A DNA stretch of 64,000 nt, from assembly GCF_005116575.1 (NCBI RefSeq), contig NZ_SWCN01000008.1:169036-233035 (forward strand). The letters are read 5' to 3'. Position 1 is the stretch's first letter, and the number at the start of each line of letters is the position of its first letter. The stretch is from Desulforhopalus sp. IMCC35007 (GTDB lineage: Bacteria; Desulfobacterota; Desulfobulbia; Desulfobulbales; Desulfocapsaceae). Below the pieces are notes generated by a model. It was given only the letters and a program-made list of their open reading frames with translations, did not search any database and was not told the DNA's origin. Position numbers and translations under genes: made by a program. Below are positions 45,902 through 54,606 of this stretch, piece after piece.

Positions 45902-46279
45902 ATCATGTATTTACAGGGTGTTATTGATGGTTATTTTTGGTTGACATACAATCTTTGGTCGTAGGGAGAAACCCTACAAATATGAACAATACGGTGAATG
46001 ATCTCGCACACTGCAGAAAACTGACAGAAAACTGACAGAAAAATTTTACTGATAAGAATAAGAACCACACATTCTTTCTTGCAATCCCCATCCAGAGCTT
46101 TACAATAAAAGCTCATAATGTTTGTTTCCAGCAACTCATACAGCTTGCTAGAAAGATATTGTGATGGCTTGGTTGAGCAAATAGACCATAGATAGATTCC
46201 TTCCGTTTCATTTTTAATTTTAACAATTGCCCCGCACAAAGACTGTGATTACTATTGTAAGTGTTGGTTGAGTTGGAAA

Positions 46280-46300
46280 TATTTAGTATCACACTAAATA
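46280..46300. promoter_or_regulatory. Operator-like inverted repeat ahead of superoxide reductase gene
   Basis: TATTTAGT and ACTAAATA (8 bp, perfect) around a 5-nt centre, followed 10 nt later by GATAAT, a possible -10 box (46311-46316). The spacing would let a dimeric repressor, such as a Fur/PerR-type protein, block the promoter. The regulator identity is inference. Confidence 0.5.
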
Positions 46301-46380
46301 ACTTGGCCGGGATAATGTGAAGATACGCTCAGTACTCCACATGAATACGTACTATAAAATCAAACAAAGGAGGTTTTTCA

Positions 46381-46755
46381 ATGGCACAAAAACTGGCTGT
46401 CTATAAATGTGATATCTGTGGCAATGTAGCTGAAATACTCACTGCCGGTGGCGCAGAACTTATGTGTTGCGGACAACAGATGACCATGCAGACAGAAAAC
46501 ACCACCGACGCAGCGGTAGAAAAGCATGTTCCCGTTTTAGAGAAAAAGGACGGCGGATGGCATGTGTCAGTGGGCTCAGTTGACCACCCTATGACGGAGG
46601 CTCATTGGATAGAATGGATCGAGCTCTCTGCAGGAAACGCAGTATACAGACAATTTTTAAACCCTACAGACAAGCCTGAAGCTTTTTTCCCTTGTCCAGT
46701 AGACACAGTAACAGCCCGCGCATATTGCAACCTGCACGGCTTATGGAAAAAGTAA
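46381..46755 (+). CDS. dfx: Desulfoferrodoxin (two-iron superoxide reductase)
   Basis: A 124-residue protein. The N-terminal desulforedoxin domain has CDICG and later CC (C-X2-C...CC) for the rubredoxin-like iron. The C-terminal SOR domain has [22 protein letters not shown] and CNLHGLW, supplying the four histidines and one cysteine of the catalytic iron. It reduces superoxide to hydrogen peroxide without making oxygen, a hallmark of strict anaerobes. A strong AAGGAGG precedes the start. Confidence 0.96.
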   Translation: MAQKLAVYKCDICGNVAEILTAGGAELMCCGQQMTMQTENTTDAAVEKHVPVLEKKDGGWHVSVGSVDHPMTEAHWIEWIELSAGNAVYRQFLNPTDKPEAFFPCPVDTVTARAYCNLHGLWKK

Positions 46756-46765
46756 TTTGACTTCT

Positions 46766-46792
46766 GGCTGGCTGTACCCGATACAGTCAGCC
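46766..46792 (+). terminator. Hairpin after dfx
   Basis: GGCTGGCTGTA (46766-46776) pairs with TACAGTCAGCC (46782-46792), 11 bp including one G-T, around loop CCCGA. No T-run follows, so termination may be weak. Confidence 0.5.
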
Positions 46793-46951
46793 ACTCCTGG
46801 TAGATTTTGAATATCTAGCAAGCATCTCTTAAAGTATAAAAATACTTTTTCCTTTCTTTATTGTAAATCAACCCCGCAACTCCAGACCAGCCGCAGTGAT
46901 TCAATATATCGGTAAATAGAATTACAACTGTTCTTATAGGAAGGGGGTTGC

Positions 46952-47005
46952 ATGAAGATTACAAACGCCCGGCAACCACATCGAGCAAGCAGAAGACCAT
47001 GGTAA
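46952..47005 (+). CDS. 17-codon leader ORF overlapping the fumC start
   Basis: ATG AAG begins 5 nt after AGGAAGGGG and encodes MKITNARQPHRASRRPW. Its stop TAA (47003-47005) overlaps the fumC start ATG at 46999, so ribosomes ending here could re-initiate on fumC, which has only a weak site of its own. It might be a translational leader peptide. The sequence alone cannot prove that it is translated. Confidence 0.4.
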   Translation: MKITNARQPHRASRRPW

Positions 47006-48384
47006 AATACCGAACCGAAAGAGATACGATGGGTGAGATGAAAATCCCAGCGACAGCACTTTTTGGAGCGCAAACCCAAAGAGCCGTTGAGAATTTCACG
47101 ATAACACAAGATGTCATGCCCTGGAGTTTTATTGATGCGGTCCTGCACATCAAACTCGCCGCAGCAAAGACCAACGGGGACCTCGGCCTGCTCACCAAAG
47201 AACAATCCATTCGCATATGCACAGCAGTGGATTTTATTCTTGAACGAAAACCACTCGATCAATTTCCCGTCTCTGTTTACCAGACCGGTTCAGGCACGAG
47301 TACAAACATGAACGTCAATGAGGTCATTGCAAAAATAAGCAGCCAAAAAGATGCTCCGATTTCTGCAAACGACCACATAAACCTCTGTCAAAGCAGCAAT
47401 GACGTTATTCCTTCAGCAATTCAGATTTCTGCAGCCAGAAAGACCACACAGCAACTCATTCCCGCACTCAAGTCTCTTATTCAGACTATTAATGGTTTTG
47501 CCAACAACCATAGAGATGTTATTAAAACAGGCAGAACCCACCTCATGGACGCCCTCCCGATAAAACTCATCGATGAATGCAAGGCCTGGAGCAGCCAGCT
47601 TGAGGAATGTATAGAACGGTTAGAAAGTGCACTGCCAAGACTCATGCGTCTTCCCCTTGGCGGAACAGCGGTCGGCAGTGGAGCGAACTGTCACCCTGAA
47701 TTCGCAAAAAAGACAATTCGTACCCTGAGTAGAATTCTGGAGCTTGATTTTACCCAGGCCAGGTCTCTTTTCAAAGGTCTAAGCAGTCTCGACAGCGTTG
47801 TAGAACATATGTCACATCTCAAGACCTGCGCCATTTGCATGAGCAAAATCGCCAATGATTTACGATTCATGAATTCAGGACCCCACAATGGCTTTGGAGA
47901 AATTCAGCTTCCAGCTCTCCAGCCCGGCTCTTCCATTATGCCAGCCAAAATCAACCCAGTCATACCGGAAGCCGTCTTAATGGCCGCAGCCAGAGTTATC
48001 GGCAACGACGCAACAATGAGTATCGCAGGCCTTGGTGGTAATTTTCAGCTCAACACTATGCTGCCGCTTGCAGCAGCAACAATCCTTGAATCAATCAATC
48101 TGCTTTCTGAGAGTGCCCATGCCCTGAGCGAAAAGACCATTAAAGGAATCACAGTAAATAGAGACAAGCTCGCCTCCGCCCTCCCCCACAACCCAATACT
48201 TGTGACCTCACTGACACCTTACATTGGCTACAACAAAGCTGCTGAAATAGCTAAAATAGCCGAAAAAGAAAGAAGGCCCTTGATCGAAGTGGCGCTTGAG
48301 CAGACAGAAATTCCCAAAGAAAAACTACAACAGCTGCTAGACCCACAACACCTGGCAGATGGGGGTCTAGCTACTCATACATAA
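46999..48384 (+). CDS. fumC: Class II fumarate hydratase
   Basis: A 461-residue fumarase/aspartase-fold enzyme. TGSGTSTNMNVNEV near 95 and TGRTHLMDALPI near 180 are substrate motifs; GSSIMPAKINPVIPE near 310 is the family signature (usually GSSIMPGKVNP). SSNDVIPSAIQIS fits fumarase rather than aspartase. It interconverts fumarate and malate without an Fe-S cluster. The ATG at 46999 starts the conserved core; a TTG at 46948 is an alternative without good spacing. Confidence 0.9.
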   Translation: MVKYRTERDTMGEMKIPATALFGAQTQRAVENFTITQDVMPWSFIDAVLHIKLAAAKTNGDLGLLTKEQSIRICTAVDFILERKPLDQFPVSVYQTGSGTSTNMNVNEVIAKISSQKDAPISANDHINLCQSSNDVIPSAIQISAARKTTQQLIPALKSLIQTINGFANNHRDVIKTGRTHLMDALPIKLIDECKAWSSQLEECIERLESALPRLMRLPLGGTAVGSGANCHPEFAKKTIRTLSRILELDFTQARSLFKGLSSLDSVVEHMSHLKTCAICMSKIANDLRFMNSGPHNGFGEIQLPALQPGSSIMPAKINPVIPEAVLMAAARVIGNDATMSIAGLGGNFQLNTMLPLAAATILESINLLSESAHALSEKTIKGITVNRDKLASALPHNPILVTSLTPYIGYNKAAEIAKIAEKERRPLIEVALEQTEIPKEKLQQLLDPQHLADGGLATHT

Positions 48385-48399
48385 AAGGGCGCAACGGCC

Positions 48400-49098
48400 T
48401 TAAAAGCCCATGCGAGTTCTCATGAGTCCAGCAAGCTGACGCAGATAGTCGTAGATGACACCCTTGCCCATTTTAGACTGACCAAAGTCCCTGTCCCTGA
48501 ATTGAATTGGTATTTCTTTTATCCGGATTTTCTTGTTGTACTCCGCGAGGATCGCAAAACCGATCTTAAAACCTGGCACATGAAGAGACAAGTCAGTTAT
48601 CAACCTTCTTTTCAAAGCAAAAAAACCGGCGAGTGGGTCTTTTGCACTACAAAAACAGAGAGCTGGCAGGGTCGCAAGCTTCGATGATAGCTTTCTGGAA
48701 AATGGCCAGTCAGGAGTAGCGCCGCCGTCAACATAGCGGCTGCCAATGACCATATCGTATTCCTCAGAGAGGAGTGGAGCCAATAGTTCAGGTATTTTTT
48801 CTGGAGGATGACTCAAATCAGCATCCATGACGAGGACATATTCACTGTCAACAAAATGTGCTCCTGCTATCACGGCCGGAGCAAGGCCAACGTTCACCTC
48901 GCGCTGCAATAACTTTACAGGACGCTGTCCCTGCCATTTTTTGATGCAATCGGAAGTACCATCAATCGAAGCGGAATCAACAAAAAGTACATCAAAATCA
49001 AGACCTGAAGAATCTTTTACTTTAAAGATGCGTTCCAGAAGAAAGTCAATATTTTCTTCTTCATTGAGTGTTGGAATAATGATCGTTATTTTTGCCAT
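48400..49098 (-). CDS. Polyprenol-phosphate mannosyltransferase-like GT2 (Dpm1 type)
   Basis: A 232-residue GT-A fold glycosyltransferase family 2 enzyme. IIPTLNEEENIDFLLE opens the nucleotide-binding fold, DADLSHPPEKIPELL carries the metal-binding DxD-like aspartates, and FRDRDFGQSKMG is the signature of dolichol-phosphate mannose synthases. No C-terminal membrane helix is visible, as in the short bacterial form. It would transfer mannose (or glucose) from the nucleotide sugar to a polyprenyl phosphate. It converges with fumC. Confidence 0.88.
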   Translation of the reverse strand: MAKITIIIPTLNEEENIDFLLERIFKVKDSSGLDFDVLFVDSASIDGTSDCIKKWQGQRPVKLLQREVNVGLAPAVIAGAHFVDSEYVLVMDADLSHPPEKIPELLAPLLSEEYDMVIGSRYVDGGATPDWPFSRKLSSKLATLPALCFCSAKDPLAGFFALKRRLITDLSLHVPGFKIGFAILAEYNKKIRIKEIPIQFRDRDFGQSKMGKGVIYDYLRQLAGLMRTRMGF

Positions 49099-49508
49099 TC
49101 ATCCTCCCCTGCATCAGATTTTCTGGACAAGAAACTTACTGAAATCACAGTGCTGCATAATGTACAAATTCATTCCGGATCTACCCCACAATTGCCCTCC
49201 TACTTTTCACCAGACAGAACAGATCATAAGACAACTCCAGTCCAATCGGCGTATCGCTGATTGTCACATGCCACATCCAAATTATAGATACGATTTAATA
49301 ATTTTGAAGATATGACGATTTAATATTTCTCTATAATCTGTAGAATTTACCAGCAACCAATATTTTTTCCGTAGGTAGACAGAACATTATCCTGAGCGTG
49401 TGATTAAATTATGAATTATAAAACATATAAATAAAATAATTCAGTACATTATTCTTGACAACACATTATGCGAAGAATAATATCATTCTAAACACAAGAG
49501 GATCAATC
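49099..49508. other. 410-bp intergenic control region of lrp-lysA
   Basis: Contains no gene I can support. The main element is the promoter at 49456-49484. The stretch around 49380-49450 is very AT-rich with short repeats, suitable for binding of the Lrp-type regulator it precedes. Confidence 0.5.
49456..49484 (+). promoter_or_regulatory. Consensus sigma-70 promoter of the lrp gene
   Basis: TTGACA (49456-49461), a 17-nt spacer and TAATAT (49479-49484). Transcription would start about 18 nt before the ATG at 49509. Confidence 0.8.
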
Positions 49509-49967
49509 ATGATAGACAATATAAGTTTAGAGATACTCAAAATCCTTCAGGAAAAAGCACGTATCCCCAACATTGAGGTCTCACGCCAGGTAGGCCTTGC
49601 TCCTTCAGCCGTTTTGGAACGAGTAAAAAAAATGGAAAAAATGGGGGTGATCGACGGTTATGAGGTCACGCTAAACCCTGAGCTTTTCAATCGAGCACTC
49701 ATTGCATATATACAGGTAAGCACTGAAAAAAATATGGATGAAAACGTGGGCAGGCAGCTTGCGGAGATAACCGACATCCAGGAGGTCCATTTTATTTCAG
49801 GAAATGATTGTTACCTTGTAAAACTGCGTTGCAAGGATACCCCCGCACTTGAAGCAGTTTTAACAAAAAAAATAAAACCTATTCCAGGGATAATCTCCAC
49901 GAAAACGAATATTGTTCTTTCGACCAGAAAAGAATCGAGCAGATTCCCCCTCCCCCAATCATTTTAA
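49509..49967 (+). CDS. Lrp/AsnC family transcriptional regulator
   Basis: A 152-residue regulator. The N-terminal winged helix is ISLEILKILQEKARIPNIEVSRQVGLAPSAVLERVKKME (read in parts). The C-terminal RAM domain includes IAYIQVSTEKNMDENVG and FISGNDCYLVKLRC, which bind amino acids and mediate oligomerisation. AGAGGATC precedes the ATG at 49509. It lies 15 nt upstream of lysA, so it probably regulates lysine or DAP synthesis in response to an amino acid. Confidence 0.92.
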   Translation: MIDNISLEILKILQEKARIPNIEVSRQVGLAPSAVLERVKKMEKMGVIDGYEVTLNPELFNRALIAYIQVSTEKNMDENVGRQLAEITDIQEVHFISGNDCYLVKLRCKDTPALEAVLTKKIKPIPGIISTKTNIVLSTRKESSRFPLPQSF

Positions 49968-49982
49968 TAAACGAGTAAGACA

Positions 49983-51239
49983 ATGCCAATTTCACAATCC
50001 TATAAAAACAGACTCTTCCCGGCCCTCAGGCAAATCGCACATCACTATCAGACACCATTTCACATCTATGACGAGGCTGGAATCCGGGAAACCGGCAACA
50101 AACTCAAAGAGGCATTTAAAGATTTAGCCAGCTTTAAAGAATTCTATGCCGTAAAAGCCCTGCCAAACCCAAAAATTCTCTCCATTATGAAGGATATGGG
50201 ATTTGGTTTTGACTGCAGCTCCGTAGCGGAACTGCGAATGAGCAGAGAAATAGGGGCGACACCCGAAGACCTTATGTTCACTTCCAATAACACAAGTCAG
50301 ACCGACTTTGATGAAGCGGCTCTGGCTGGGGGGTGTATCCTGAACCTTGATGATATCAGTCTGATTGACAAGGTTCCGGTCCTTCCAGAGCTTATCTGTT
50401 TTAGATACAATCCAGGAGCAAAAAGGACAGGCAATGACATCATAGGCAAGCCTACTGAGGCGAAATATGGGGTAAGTCACGAGCAGATTGTCGAGGCGTA
50501 TCGGCGAGCACAGCAAAAAGGTGCAACCAGGTTTGGCATCCACACGATGCTCGCATCCAATGAACTCAACTACGAATATATGGTGCAGACCGCTGAAATG
50601 CTGCTGTCACTTATCACGGAAATCTCACAAAAACTTAACATCCGTTTCGAATTTATTAACATTGGTGGAGGACTCGGGATTCCCTACAAGCCAGACGTCC
50701 CCGAACTGGATCTCAAAGCCATGGGAGAGGCTATCACAGCACTGTTTAAAGATTTTTCAAAAGCAAATGGATATGAACCAGCACTTTACATGGAGAGTGG
50801 TCGTTTTATAACCGGACCACATGGAGTACTGGTTACCACAGCCATCAACCGGAAAAACATCTATCGTACCTATATTGGCGTTGACGCCTCCATGAGTGCA
50901 CTTATGCGCCCTGGAATGTACGATGCCTACCATCATATAGAGGTCGTGGGGAAAGAAGGTGGAGAAACTGAAATTGTCGACGTGGTAGGCTCGCTTTGCG
51001 AAAATAACGATAAATTTGCTGTACAAAGAGAGCTGCCTGTGATTGAAGACGGTGATATCCTGGTGATACAGGATACCGGCGCCCATGGCATTGCAATGGG
51101 TTTCAATTATAACGGCAACCTGCGCCCGAAAGAACTGCTCCTTAAACCAGAAGCCACGGTTGAACTCATTCGTCGGGAAGAGACTGTTGATGATTTATTT
51201 GCAACCTTACATTTTGAGCATAACGCCCTCGTGCTGTAA
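49983..51239 (+). CDS. lysA: Diaminopimelate decarboxylase
   Basis: A 418-residue PLP enzyme of the fold-III alanine racemase group. FYAVKALPNPKIL holds the cofactor lysine, FINIGGGLGIPYKP the phosphate-binding glycines, MESGRFITGPHG the sheet strand, and CENNDKFA and DTGAHGIAMGFNYNG the C-terminal substrate cysteine and tyrosine region. It removes CO2 from meso-diaminopimelate to give lysine. It is co-transcribed with an Lrp-type regulator. Confidence 0.9.
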   Translation: MPISQSYKNRLFPALRQIAHHYQTPFHIYDEAGIRETGNKLKEAFKDLASFKEFYAVKALPNPKILSIMKDMGFGFDCSSVAELRMSREIGATPEDLMFTSNNTSQTDFDEAALAGGCILNLDDISLIDKVPVLPELICFRYNPGAKRTGNDIIGKPTEAKYGVSHEQIVEAYRRAQQKGATRFGIHTMLASNELNYEYMVQTAEMLLSLITEISQKLNIRFEFINIGGGLGIPYKPDVPELDLKAMGEAITALFKDFSKANGYEPALYMESGRFITGPHGVLVTTAINRKNIYRTYIGVDASMSALMRPGMYDAYHHIEVVGKEGGETEIVDVVGSLCENNDKFAVQRELPVIEDGDILVIQDTGAHGIAMGFNYNGNLRPKELLLKPEATVELIRREETVDDLFATLHFEHNALVL

Positions 51240-51314
51240 CCAAGGTATTATTTTCATTTCTTATTTATCAGAAACACAACAGCCACAAGAAAAGGCGACG
51301 ACACGTGAGGGTAA

Positions 51315-52763
51315 ATGAAACAAAAAACATTTGATATCGAATATTTTCTCCAAACAGTGGCCAAAGCTGTCAAAGACAAAGACGTTCCGGTCGTCGATCT
51401 CATCGCCGTTCAGACAAAAGATCCCTTCAAGGTTCTGGTTGCGACGATTCTCTCGGCCAGGACCAAGGATGAAGTAACCGCAAAATCCTCTGCGAGACTT
51501 TTTAAAAAGGCCGGGAACATCCACGACCTTGCCACACTGAGTGAAGAAGAAATTGCAAAATTGATTTACCCCGTTGGCTTTTATAAAACGAAAGCAAAAC
51601 ACCTCTGTAAGCTCAAAGAAGCACTTGCTCAATTTGACTATAGAGTTCCGGAAACTATCGAAGAGCTGATACTTTTACCTGGAGTTGGTCGAAAGACGGC
51701 CAACCTCGTTGTCAGTGTCGCCTATCAAAAGCCTGCTATCTGCGTTGACACTCATGTACATAGAATTATGAATATATGGCAGTACGTGAAGACAGATACA
51801 CCATTAAAGACAGAGATGGCACTTCGTGACAAACTTCCACAAAAACATTGGATTACTGTCAATTCCATTCTGGTCGCTTTCGGTCAATCCATTTGCCGGC
51901 CAATAAGCCCACATTGTGATATCTGCCCCCTGGACAACAACTGTGTAAAAAATGGGGTCCGTCCCCGCAAAACTGGTGGAAAAATGACGAAAAATGCAGG
52001 ACTGAAATTTATCTCATGGAATGTTAACGGCATTAGAGCTGTTGAGAAAAAAGGCTTTATTGATATGTTGCAGGCATTTGATGCGGATATTATTGGTATC
52101 CAGGAAACAAAGGCCCAGCCGGATCAGCTTTCACAGGAAATAAAGGAAATTGCCGGATACACCTCCTACTGGCATAGTGCGGAACGTAAAGGCTACTCAG
52201 GTGTTGCCTTTTACACACGACTCGAACCTCTGGAAGTGCATTATGGCTTAGGTGATGAGGAATTTGACAGTGAAGGAAGGGTCCTAACCCTTGAATTCGA
52301 AAACTATTACCTCATAAACATATATTTCCCCAATGCCGGGGAAAAGCTCAAAAGACTCGACTATAAACTCCGTTTTGATGCAAAGCTTCTCACTTTTGCC
52401 CAGAATCTTGAACAGAAAAAAAATGTCATCCTCTGCGGGGACTTTAATGTCGCTCACAAGGAAATTGACCTGAAAAATCCCAAATCCAACGAAAAAAACG
52501 CGGGTTTCAGTCCTGAAGAACGAGCCTGGATGGATAATTTTGTCGAGGCTGGTTTTGTTGATACCTTTCGCATATTCAATCAGGAACCCGAACAATATAC
52601 ATGGTGGAGCTATCGCTTCAGTGCTCGAAGCAAGAACATTGGCTGGCGTATCGACTACTTTTGTGTCAATAATAAGGCGAAGGCAAACGTTGAAAATGCA
52701 ACTATCCGCCAGGATATCATGGGTTCAGACCACTGCCCTGTAGAACTTTATTATAGACCTTAA
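51315..52763 (+). CDS. Fusion of endonuclease III and exonuclease III
   Basis: A 482-residue protein with two base-excision repair enzymes in one frame. Residues 1-220 are Nth: LPGVGRKTANLVV with the catalytic lysine, CVDTHVHRI with the catalytic aspartate, and the C-X6-C-X2-C-X5-C [4Fe-4S] set (CRPISPHCDICPLDNNC). Residues 228-482 are Xth: ISWNVNGIRA, IQETKAQ, CGDFNVAH, RIDYF and GSDHCPV. No stop separates them. An internal ATG at residue 224 (51984) is preceded by GGTGG and could also yield free Xth. Glycosylase/lyase and AP endonuclease would act in sequence on damaged bases. Confidence 0.95.
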   Translation: MKQKTFDIEYFLQTVAKAVKDKDVPVVDLIAVQTKDPFKVLVATILSARTKDEVTAKSSARLFKKAGNIHDLATLSEEEIAKLIYPVGFYKTKAKHLCKLKEALAQFDYRVPETIEELILLPGVGRKTANLVVSVAYQKPAICVDTHVHRIMNIWQYVKTDTPLKTEMALRDKLPQKHWITVNSILVAFGQSICRPISPHCDICPLDNNCVKNGVRPRKTGGKMTKNAGLKFISWNVNGIRAVEKKGFIDMLQAFDADIIGIQETKAQPDQLSQEIKEIAGYTSYWHSAERKGYSGVAFYTRLEPLEVHYGLGDEEFDSEGRVLTLEFENYYLINIYFPNAGEKLKRLDYKLRFDAKLLTFAQNLEQKKNVILCGDFNVAHKEIDLKNPKSNEKNAGFSPEERAWMDNFVEAGFVDTFRIFNQEPEQYTWWSYRFSARSKNIGWRIDYFCVNNKAKANVENATIRQDIMGSDHCPVELYYRP

Positions 52764-52855
52764 TTCCCCTTTTGTTTTGATCAAACCTCCATCTTGGTTT
52801 AAAGTGCTGTCCATTCCATCAGGACAATCTTACAACCAGAGAGACATGTAATCCC

Positions 52856-54553
52856 ATGAACAAAGACCATTCCGAAAGCCTGCTTGTTCACTTCAGGCGT
52901 ATCGAAGCATTGCGCTCTGAAGCGCTTGATCTCAAAGCTATAGATCTTACTTCAAGACAGCTCTGTGATCTCGAACTTTTGCTCAACAGAGGCTTTTATC
53001 CCCTTGGCGGCTACCTCAACCGCACTGAGTATGAATCGGTCATCGCCACCATGCGTTTACCTGGGGGCGAAATATGGCCCATGCCCATTAATCTGGACAT
53101 AAATGAACAACTGGCCACGACCTTGAAACCTGGAGAAAGAGTCGCTCTCAATGATCAGGAAGGCTTTTTACTTGCGATCCTGACCGTCAGTGATATCTGG
53201 CAACCGGATAAAACTCTTGAGGCACGAGCCGTATATGGTACAGATGATCCAGGCCTCCATCCTGGTGTAGTGCAGCTTTTTGACAGAAACCACAACTGGT
53301 ATGTGGGAGGCAGCCTTGAAGGTGTCAGCCTGCCTATCCACTACGATTTTCGTGAACTCCGGCTGAGCCCGTCTGAGACCGCCCGAACCTTCAGCATGAA
53401 TGGCTGGAGGCGTGTTCTTGGCTTTCATACCGAGGATTATCTGCACTGTGCCCACCGGGAGATGATCCTGAATGCGGCAAGAGAACACGGTACAGCTCTA
53501 TTTTTGCAACCCGTGGCAGACCTCAGCCATCCTGGGGCACTGGACTATTACACCCAGATTCGCTGCTATCAGATTTTTGCTGACAAGTTCCCCTCTAACA
53601 TGATCAAGCTCGGCTTGACCCCATTTGCCAGCCGCAAGGCAGGTCCTGTCGAGGCCCTGTGGCAGGCCATTACCCGGAAGAATTTTGGCTGCAGTCACTT
53701 TATGGTGGCCCCTGACCACGCAGACCCATTTGTAAAAAGACACAATGGAGACCGCTTTTACCCGCTGGGCAGCGCTCAGGAGCTTGTTGCAAAGCATGCC
53801 AATGAAACCGGAATAGAAATGGTACCGCAGCAGGTTATGGGGTACCAGCAGGAAACTAAAAAATATGTTTTTATCGATAATACTGTCAGCGAGGATGTTT
53901 CAACCATCAGCTCCGATGAACTCAAACGCAGACTGAAAGAAGGTGAGCATATACCGGAGTGGTTTTCCTACCCGGAGATTGTGGCAGAGCTTCACAACTC
54001 TTTTCCACCCAAGGCAAAGCAAGGTTTTACTATCTTTATGACTGGATTTTCCGGATCAGGAAAATCGACAATTGCCAAGGTACTGCTGGTCAAATTCATG
54101 GAGATGAATGATCGTCCCGTAACACTTCTTGATGGTGATATCGTCAGACAAAACCTCTCTTCTGAACTTTCATTTTCAAAAGAACATCGAAATCTTAACA
54201 TCACCCGTATCGGTTTTGTCGCAAGCGAAATCACCAAAAATGGTGGTATCGCCCTGTGTGCCCCGATTGCCCCATACGAAGAATCCCGACAGGCCAACAG
54301 GGAACTGATCTCCAGTTACGGAGGGTACGTCGAGGTACACGTCTCAACCCCACTTGAGGTTTGTGAACAACGAGACCGCAAGGGGCTCTATGCAAAAGCC
54401 CGGGCGGGAAAAGTCAAAGGGGTCACCGGTATCACAGATCCTTACATTCCTCCATCAAATCCTGAATTAACGATTGATACAACTCACATGACACCAATGG
54501 AAGCCGTTCAGGAAATTCTTCTCTACCTCGAAGAACAGGGATATTTCGGCTGA
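52856..54553 (+). CDS. Bifunctional Sat-CysC-like protein with altered ATP sulfurylase site
   Basis: A 565-residue protein. Residues 1-390 follow the ATP sulfurylase fold (LTSRQLCDLELLLNRGFYPL, YTQIRCYQ). Residues about 395-565 are a complete APS kinase (TGFSGSGKST, LDGDIVRQNL, CAPIAPYEESR). The Sat motif expected as QTRNPxHRAHE reads HTEDYLHCAHRE (residue about 190), and GRDHAG reads APDHAD (about 283). The ATP-binding histidines remain but the glutamine and arginines that hold sulfate are lost. So the N-terminus may be inactive, regulatory or use another acceptor. It is not next to other sulfate genes. Confidence 0.88.
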   Translation: MNKDHSESLLVHFRRIEALRSEALDLKAIDLTSRQLCDLELLLNRGFYPLGGYLNRTEYESVIATMRLPGGEIWPMPINLDINEQLATTLKPGERVALNDQEGFLLAILTVSDIWQPDKTLEARAVYGTDDPGLHPGVVQLFDRNHNWYVGGSLEGVSLPIHYDFRELRLSPSETARTFSMNGWRRVLGFHTEDYLHCAHREMILNAAREHGTALFLQPVADLSHPGALDYYTQIRCYQIFADKFPSNMIKLGLTPFASRKAGPVEALWQAITRKNFGCSHFMVAPDHADPFVKRHNGDRFYPLGSAQELVAKHANETGIEMVPQQVMGYQQETKKYVFIDNTVSEDVSTISSDELKRRLKEGEHIPEWFSYPEIVAELHNSFPPKAKQGFTIFMTGFSGSGKSTIAKVLLVKFMEMNDRPVTLLDGDIVRQNLSSELSFSKEHRNLNITRIGFVASEITKNGGIALCAPIAPYEESRQANRELISSYGGYVEVHVSTPLEVCEQRDRKGLYAKARAGKVKGVTGITDPYIPPSNPELTIDTTHMTPMEAVQEILLYLEEQGYFG

Positions 54554-54606
54554 TATCTTTCGGGTATTTTTACCAAAAAAGATGAACGAACTATCAACGA
54601 AGTGCA

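Larger units (their letters stand above)
45615..46380. other. 766-bp divergent control region between fdh operon and dfx
   Basis: AT-rich. It contains a 14-bp palindrome at 45869-45901 and an 8-bp operator-like repeat at 46280-46300, listed separately. GTTATATATATTCC (leftward strand, about 45849-45862) resembles a ModE half-site. The frame 45931-46239 (-) is open for 102 codons but has only a TTG start and no ribosome site, so I do not call it a gene. Confidence 0.45.

Noticed and set aside
45931..46239. 102-codon open frame on the minus strand upstream of dfx
   Set aside because: Only a TTG start, no ribosome-binding site, it overlaps the dfx control region and shows no recognisable domain. 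Possible relic, not called as a gene.
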